A stretch of DNA of 64,000 bases from Pristionchus mayeri. Lineage: Eukaryota; Nematoda; Chromadorea; Rhabditida; Neodiplogasteridae. Shown here piece by piece: positions 59,001-64,000 of this stretch (within the stretch, counting starts at the first letter, position 1; the number at the start of each line of letters is the position of its first letter). The notes below the pieces were generated by a model. The model was not told where the DNA came from and made no database searches. It saw only the letters and a program-made list of their open reading frames with translations. A program made the position numbers and the translations under genes. The stretch is taken from positions 33,213,469-33,277,468 of the forward strand of contig BTRK01000005.1 of NCBI GenBank assembly GCA_036245805.1, given 5' to 3'.

Positions 59001-60375
59001 ATCCAGCCATGGTATACCAAATGCATCGTAGATTACGGTGAATGTATTGGGGTCTCACGATGATCGCAAATTATTGCGTAGTGATGACGCAATCAAAATG
59101 CACTTATTCAAAACGGCATTATTCTTACATGGATTTTCTCCAGCTCGCCAAACTTTTTGAGGTTGGAGTCATGCCCGAGGTCTACTCAGAAAAAAAATTT
59201 GAGGTTGCTGGGCGACCGCACATTTGCTGCAGCCTTGCTGCAATATCGAGGTCGAAAATTCAGATCTCGGCTCCTAGTCAAGCTAGAGACTGGTTCAAGG
59301 CATCAAAATGATCGCCATGGTGAATCCAGATGATCCTGAGAATATGAAAACAATATCTCGAAATTTTCCCTCAGGGTACGAAAAAATCACTTTTTTGGAT
59401 GACCATTATTTGGACATTCATAACTATGTGGGAAATGTAGGTAAAAATCTGTTTTTTACAAAAGAATGTTCAAAATGTGTTGACGATATGACTCCCAACT
59501 TTTTAGAGCGATTGAATATTTTTTCTGCCCGCGGCGTGCGTTTTCCCGAGGTATAGTAGGGTCGGTAAACACCTTGTTTTTCGCTCTCGTCGTCTGCACT
59601 CTCTCGCTCATAGTGGTAAACAAGGTGTTTCCCGACCCTAGTATACCTCGGGAAAACGCACGCCGCGGGCAGAAAAGATATTCAATCGCTCTGAAAAGTT
59701 GGGAATCATATATTGAATACATTTTGAACATTCCTATGCAAATAACAGATTTTTACCTACATTTCCCACATAGTTATGAATGTCCAAATAATGGGCATCC
59801 AAAAAAGTGATTTTTTCGTGCCCTTTTGGCAAATTTCGAAATATTGTTTTCATATTCTCAGGATCACCTGGATTCACCATAGCGATCATTTTGATGCCTT
59901 GAACCAGTCTCTAGCATGACTAGGAGCCGAGATCTGAATTTTCGACCTCGATTTTGCAGCAAGGCTGCAGCAAATGTGCGACCGAGCAGCAACCTCAACT
60001 TTTTTTCTGGGTAGACCTCGGGCATCACTCCAACCTCAGAAAGTTTGGCGAGCTGGAAAAATCCATGTAAGAATAATGCCGTTTTGAATAAGTGCATTTT
60101 GATTGCGTCATCACTACGCAATAATTTGCGATCATCGTGAGACCCCAATACATTCACCGTAATCTACGATGCATTTGGTATACCATGGCTGGATATCAGA
60201 ATTGTATCTTTCCAGCGGAGAAAATTATAGGGAATTGAAAAAGTGCCCGAAAACTTTCCGACGCGACTGTACGTGAAAGAGCGATCAATCGAAAGTTTCT
60301 CTGAAAAAAAAATTAAAATCTATTTCCATTTCAGCCACTTCGGAAGCCCTGGTGAACGGTCGAGCGAGTTCATGA
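53050..60375 (+). CDS. dyb-1: Dystrobrevin (5' end not resolved)
   Basis: Exons 53050..53166, 53494..53574, 54248..54324, 54584..54720, 54858..54943, 55062..55129, 55266..55349, 55591..55658, 55945..56017, 56245..56379, 56630..56704, 56917..57011, 57141..57232, 57376..57437, 57585..57704, 57970..58035, 58179..58247, 58474..58587, 58768..58837, 60335..60375 (TGA); 575 residues from the first visible exon. After an Ala/Gly-rich lead comes the dystrobrevin signature MRTHDFDSIRFATYRAACKL and VHKVDIWNMIEAFRENGLNA, EF-hand-like helices to about 235, a ZZ zinc finger at about 250-300 (VQCDGCQ, YKCQRCANYQLCQSCF, H-rich end), and paired coiled-coil helices at about 420-500 (RLEEENSEMIREMNRLDSQ, LIRERKWRLEEQ). 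It would be a cytoplasmic partner of dystrophin in the muscle/neuron membrane complex. The first exon needs one base from an upstream exon; an internal ATG (MQSIIDEM) is an alternative start. The last intron holds a 1.34-kb palindrome. Confidence 0.94.
54047..54117. repeat. 70-bp hairpin repeat, copy 6
   Basis: GACCCTCTTCATTTAGTCAC ... GGGGAATTGGAGAGAGTC, inverted arms, in dystrobrevin intron 2. Confidence 0.7.
58926..60269. mobile_element. 1.34-kb palindromic element in last dystrobrevin intron
   Basis: Begins CAGTCGCGTCGGAAAGTTTT and ends with its complement, flanked by TA on each side (58924-58925 and 60270-60271). The two arms, about 650 bases each, are reverse complements almost throughout; the spacer is about 45 bases (59580-59624). 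CAGT-type ends with TA target duplication fit the Tc1/mariner superfamily, but the whole body is the inverted repeat and no transposase is visible. It makes this intron 1.5 kb while most neighbours are 60-400 bp. Confidence 0.93.
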
Positions 60376-60742
60376 ATCGTTCAGAGATCAAAGACCAATC
60401 CTAGTCGATAGCCTCCCCTGCCACTACCGCCCCCAGTCTCTCAGCTTTCCACTACGGGTCGCCCCATTCTCTCGCCTCTTCGTTTTTTCTGATTTTTCCG
60501 TTCCGCTCAGTTCTCAGTGCCGCCCTTCAAGTACTGTAATTGATAGATATTGTATTCGATTTCTCCCCGTGTCCTCTCCATTGCCATGCGATAAAAATTG
60601 AAATTACATGACTATGATGAGAGCCGCATGAACTGTAGCCAACCGTGCTTCTGTTGCAAAAAAAGAAAAAATGCATAGATGAGCACCGTGCGAGAATATC
60701 TCGATATAAAGTGTCTGTTCCAATTCGATCATTCACTTCGCA

Positions 60743-61004
60743 ATGAAGTTGTTCTTTATTCTTCTTCTCCTCCTCTCGCTCGTTTCTACCGCTTCATCTC
60801 AGGTAACTTTCAGATGAATTCTGTTTTAGCTAATTTAGCTTTAAATTTAAAATTACCCTGAAAAAATAAATCGCAAATTATTATTATTTGCAGTGGGCCA
60901 CGGACAGGCACACGAAGGTGCCTACTAAGCCCCCGAGAGGCATTCCCAGACCTCCGCCTTATCCAGGGAATGGGGGGAGAAAGCAGAGGAACCCTATCGA
61001 GTGA
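60743..61004 (+). CDS. Short secreted proline-rich peptide
   Basis: Exons 60743..60802 and 60894..61004; 56 residues. Exon 1 is a complete signal peptide (MKLFFILLLLLSLVSTASSQ) and exon 2 encodes the mature part, WATDRHTKVPTKPPRGIPRP followed by PPYPGNGGRKQRNPIE. No Cys, basic, 9 Pro in 36 residues. GATATAAAG at about 60700 is a plausible TATA box and AATAAA at 61060 a poly(A) signal. Short basic Pro-rich secreted peptides are often antimicrobial or signalling peptides, but nothing here proves either. It starts 367 bp after the dystrobrevin stop on the same strand. Confidence 0.7.
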
Positions 61005-61252
61005 TCGAAGAGATTAACAGCAATGAATGTGGCTAACTGTTGATTCGTTCTGCTATGCAATAAACAGTAGCAAATTGCAATCAGAGAGAAGGATAGGGGA
61101 TAATCTCTGAACCTCGTATACACAGCACTTCAATCTAACAATATCTACTGAGCGATACGTCGTCAGTATGTTCAATTATCTGCGAATACAAAAAAGATTA
61201 ATGCTCGATTCACGAATAGCGGGCTAGTATACAGGCGGAGCAACAAAAGCAA

Positions 61253-63271
61253 TCAACTCTGTCGCCACCACGCGCTGCAAGCTTGTTCCCATGGCAGATT
61301 GGGCAGTTTATCCTGAAGATTTTAAATCGAATGTTCATCCTCAAAGATGATATCGTGACCCGATTCTGACCTGCAGTCAGAGGTGTTTCCAGGAAAGGGA
61401 TGGTTTGACATCCAAACGACTGGACTGTCTGGGCTTCTCATCTCATCTGAAATTTCTTATTCGGAATGAATTTCGAAACGTAATATTCATGCCATTTCAT
61501 GATACATCCTACTTGTTCTTGAAAACACTTCGCAAGGTTCGGCAAATTCGAAAAGAGAAAAATCCGATCTTCGAACCTCTATCGTCGATACGAATTCGCA
61601 TGCGATTTTCGTGTCTAAACTGCCAGAACTTTGGCTTTACTTGCGTGAGATCGTGCGCTTTCTGAAAATTCTCAATATTATCAGCCAGTATAAAAATTTT
61701 AAAAAAATGTACCACTGGATCTGCCGATTTGCAATTGTCATTGAAAGTAATTAGAACAGACTGGAGTACTCACCGAGCCACTCAACCTCAACTCGACCCG
61801 ATTCATATCCACTCCTAACTCTCTGCAAAATTCACGACATCGAGAATGTTCGATTCGGAGCAACACCGATTTGTTGACATTGGACGTATCAATGATCTGA
61901 ACATGCTTTCTAAATATATATTTTTAACATAGAAAATGGGCAATTCTTGTATATTTGGCCCACCCCCTCTCCTCCCCTATCATTTCTCATCCCCTCCCCA
62001 TCTCAAAGGAGTTGTGGGACTGAAAATCAGGGAATCTTTCCTAGAAATGAGTGAGGTAGAGGAGGAAGAGCGGGGTGAGCCAATTATCCAATAAGCACCG
62101 AGGAATGATATGAATAATGGTAGAAAAGTAACCTTGAACATGTCTAGTAATGTTTGAAGCGAGCTCCTGTTGCTACACATCGTAATTGAGTGGCCTTTCT
62201 GGACTAGGCTAATGAGATTTGCATCGTCTAAAGCATCTACAATAGCGATGCCTTGGCAAGAAATCAAACTCTTCGGCACAACGTCCAATGAGAACAATGA
62301 CGTCATGCTTTGATACATCAAATGACGTCATAGTTCTCATTCGACCTAGTGCCGTCAATATGCATTTTCAAATCTTACCGAGTCTCTTCATAACCAAGCC
62401 GATTCTAGCTGGAACCTTTCCCAAAAGAGCAAATGGCATTTCATTAATTGCAAATACGATATTTTTGCCAACCTGCTTACTGGACCAATCAATCGTCCTG
62501 CGCAGTTGCAAATATGTTGATAAAGGCGGGCAAATAAAGTACACAATGGAGCCTTACCTTTGATCGAATGTGCTTGCACCCATTGCAATAAGTAGATTGT
62601 TAAAGACCACGCCATCGATAAATTTATCGATCACGTTGTGATCCATTTGATCGATATGGTCGAGCTGAATTATGCCGTTAACAAATAACTGTTTAATTTA
62701 TTATTTTTCTTACTTATGATTCTGTATTAATTTGGTCGTAACAAAGACAAATTAAATAATTGGCTCACGTTTGTTATCATGACACTAGACAGGAAAATTC
62801 GTCCAGCTATGGCTTTCCGCGAGGCAAGATACGCAGCCACTTGGTAATTGCCATGCATTGTTCTGTGATCATTGAAAATGCTCGTGCATGGCAATCCGTC
62901 TTTAATCTGTAAAACGCAACTCTTCCTCCAAAATGAACTTAGAAGGTTCTAATTGCACGAAAATGAAGAGAACGCCAATGAACTGTTAATGAGTGAGTAG
63001 CTCTACTTAAAAAAATTGCGTGACTCACCGAATTTTTTAAAGTCTGGTATGAATCGTTACTCACAATAATCTCATAAGTATGAGGTAAAGTGAGATCAGC
63101 CTTGGCCACGATTCTTTCGAGCAGAGAGCAGCTGAGCCGAACTTGCGTCCTGTCTGCTAAAGGTAGACTCTCAACGATGTTAATGAGCAGGTCTTCCGGG
63201 AGGCTGAGCAATGGGAAGTAGTCGATGGATGAGAGACGGACGAGGTCGAAGTCCTTCACTACGACCTCCAT
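61253..63271 (-). CDS. F-box protein
   Basis: Minus-strand exons 63029..63271 (ATG 63271), 62769..62906, 62558..62664, 62379..62497, one ending at 62133 (5' limit near 62290, acceptor not resolved), 61774..61896, 61253..61312 (TGA). The N-terminus carries an F-box: FPLLSLPEDLLINIVESLPL then ADRTQVRLSCSLLERIV. The rest has no Leu-rich repeat or other named domain that I can see but reads as ordinary coding sequence (NLLIAMGASTFDQRTIDWSS, QGIAIVDALDDANLISLVQK, IIDTSNVNKSVLLRIEHSRC). F-box proteins are substrate receptors of SCF (SKP1-cullin) ubiquitin ligases and are a very large, fast-changing family in nematodes. The exon at 62133-62290 begins within a palindromic repeat, which obscures its splice site; this copy might be damaged there. 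Confidence 0.75.
62281..62352. repeat. Palindrome with two TGACGTCA sites, copy 2
   Basis: GAGAACAATGACGTCATGCT TTGATACATCAAATGACGTC ATAGTTCTC: inverted arms of about 25 bases, each with a TGACGTCA octamer, followed by CGACCTAG. Related to 11941-12003. Confidence 0.75.
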
Positions 63272-64000
63272 CTGTAAGAGAGTTGGCTAAATCGTGATCT
63301 AGAATGCATAATTCGACATTTTCCATTCGGAGATTTGGCATGTGCGGAAAATTTAGAAATCAATCAACATAAACCAACAGAATAAAAAGAAGCCCTAGTT
63401 GAGAAGTGAAAAGGCTCGCTCGAATTCAAAGAGTGGCACGAGATGCAATCCATGTGGCAAAAGCAAACTGGTAGTGATAAGAAGAGTGATTCATCAATAT
63501 GAGTGTGAGCAGGTTTCGTCAGCAGAGACCATGCCAAGACGTCCCGACGGAGTAGTGTTATTCAGCTTTCTATGGTCTTCGATATTGGCGATGCATTGTA
63601 ATTTCGCTGTTTGTTTGTGTATGTTCCCATGTCATAGAAGGTTATTCACTTTCAGTTCAATCCAACCCATCATGTTCTGTGAAAACCCTCCCAAAACAAC
63701 AAGCAAATTAAATATTAAGCCATTTCATCGGTTTTTCAACGCGAGTTAAGCGGTGGTGGGTGCGATTCGTGAGTAGTCGGGAATCTTCGAATTTCGTAAA
63801 TATTTTCGTAAATAGGGAAAGGGGCAGGGCTTCACAGCAGTGGTAGTCACTCCTCCTTTGTCTGCGCCGTATGCACATCATCATTTCTGCAAACTGCAAA
63901 GATTTATCCAAAGATCAAGTGATACTGAAAATGTACATTGTGTGGTCTACAGGATCTGGTCTCTCAATGGGCAAAAATGTGAACAACAAAAGAAATTCGG
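63272..64000. other. No firm gene
   Basis: A 116-codon open frame on the plus strand (63399-63749) contains a hydrophobic piece from ATGCCAAGACGTCCCGACGG, but it has no splice or domain support. The F-box promoter should lie at the left end. Confidence 0.4.

Noticed and set aside
1..64000. CRISPR arrays, operons or prokaryotic promoters
   Set aside because: No regularly spaced direct repeats, and spliceosomal introns show the DNA is eukaryotic.

Overview
This window is nuclear DNA from a free-living type nematode, most like a rhabditid or diplogastrid (Caenorhabditis/Pristionchus side). The evidence is a cuticle collagen with the nematode N-terminal domain, a serpentine chemoreceptor, a Fer-type SH2/tyrosine kinase, recognisable dystrobrevin (DYB-1), 53BP1-like (HSR-9), RPS-19 and BCNT/CFDP1 genes, many short introns ending in TTTCAG, and acceptor-like sites just 5' of start codons that fit spliced-leader trans-splicing. 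The species cannot be named from the sequence. All gene models were built by hand from splice signals and reading-frame continuity; for a multi-exon gene the coordinates run from first to last coding base and the exons are listed in the evidence.

Layout. 1-876 (-): 5' part of a 7TM chemoreceptor that runs off the left edge. 1050-1653 (+): weak small gene. 2198-3416 (-): unrecognised gene. 4938-9350 (+): cuticle collagen whose second intron (2.8 kb) holds a 2.5-kb palindrome with a mariner nested in one arm. 9888-10527, 10788-11624 and 12157-15220 (+): a hypothetical gene, a secreted Cys-rich protein and an SH2/tyrosine kinase with an antisense tRNA-Arg-like sequence in an intron. 15624-20574: two 1-kb inverted arms, each with a divergent gene pair (decayed on the left, open on the right), flanking a small (+) gene and a nine-exon (-) gene. 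21141-23353 (-): a four-TM protein. 23354-28096: repeat-rich, no gene. 28097-34377 (+): BCNT/CFDP1 with three kinds of elements in its introns. 34805-35644 (-): rps-19, head to head with 36100-45885 (+): hsr-9, 33 exons. 45886-53049: gene-poor. 53050-60375 (+): dystrobrevin, with a perfect-TA-flanked 1.34-kb palindrome in its last intron. 60743-61004 (+): short secreted proline-rich peptide. 61253-63271 (-): F-box protein.

The genes are mostly unrelated housekeeping or tissue genes, not one pathway; HSR-9 and BCNT are both chromatin/DNA-damage factors and RPS-19 shares a 455-bp intergenic promoter with HSR-9. The most unusual aspect is the non-coding part: at least three kilobase-scale palindromes sit inside introns of expressed genes, and several small inverted-repeat families are dispersed between them: a ~70-bp GACTCTCTYCATT hairpin, a palindrome with two TGACGTCA sites, and TIR elements at 42.5 and 52.2 kb. 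Two short motifs, TTTGATC and TACNGTA, recur in introns across the window.
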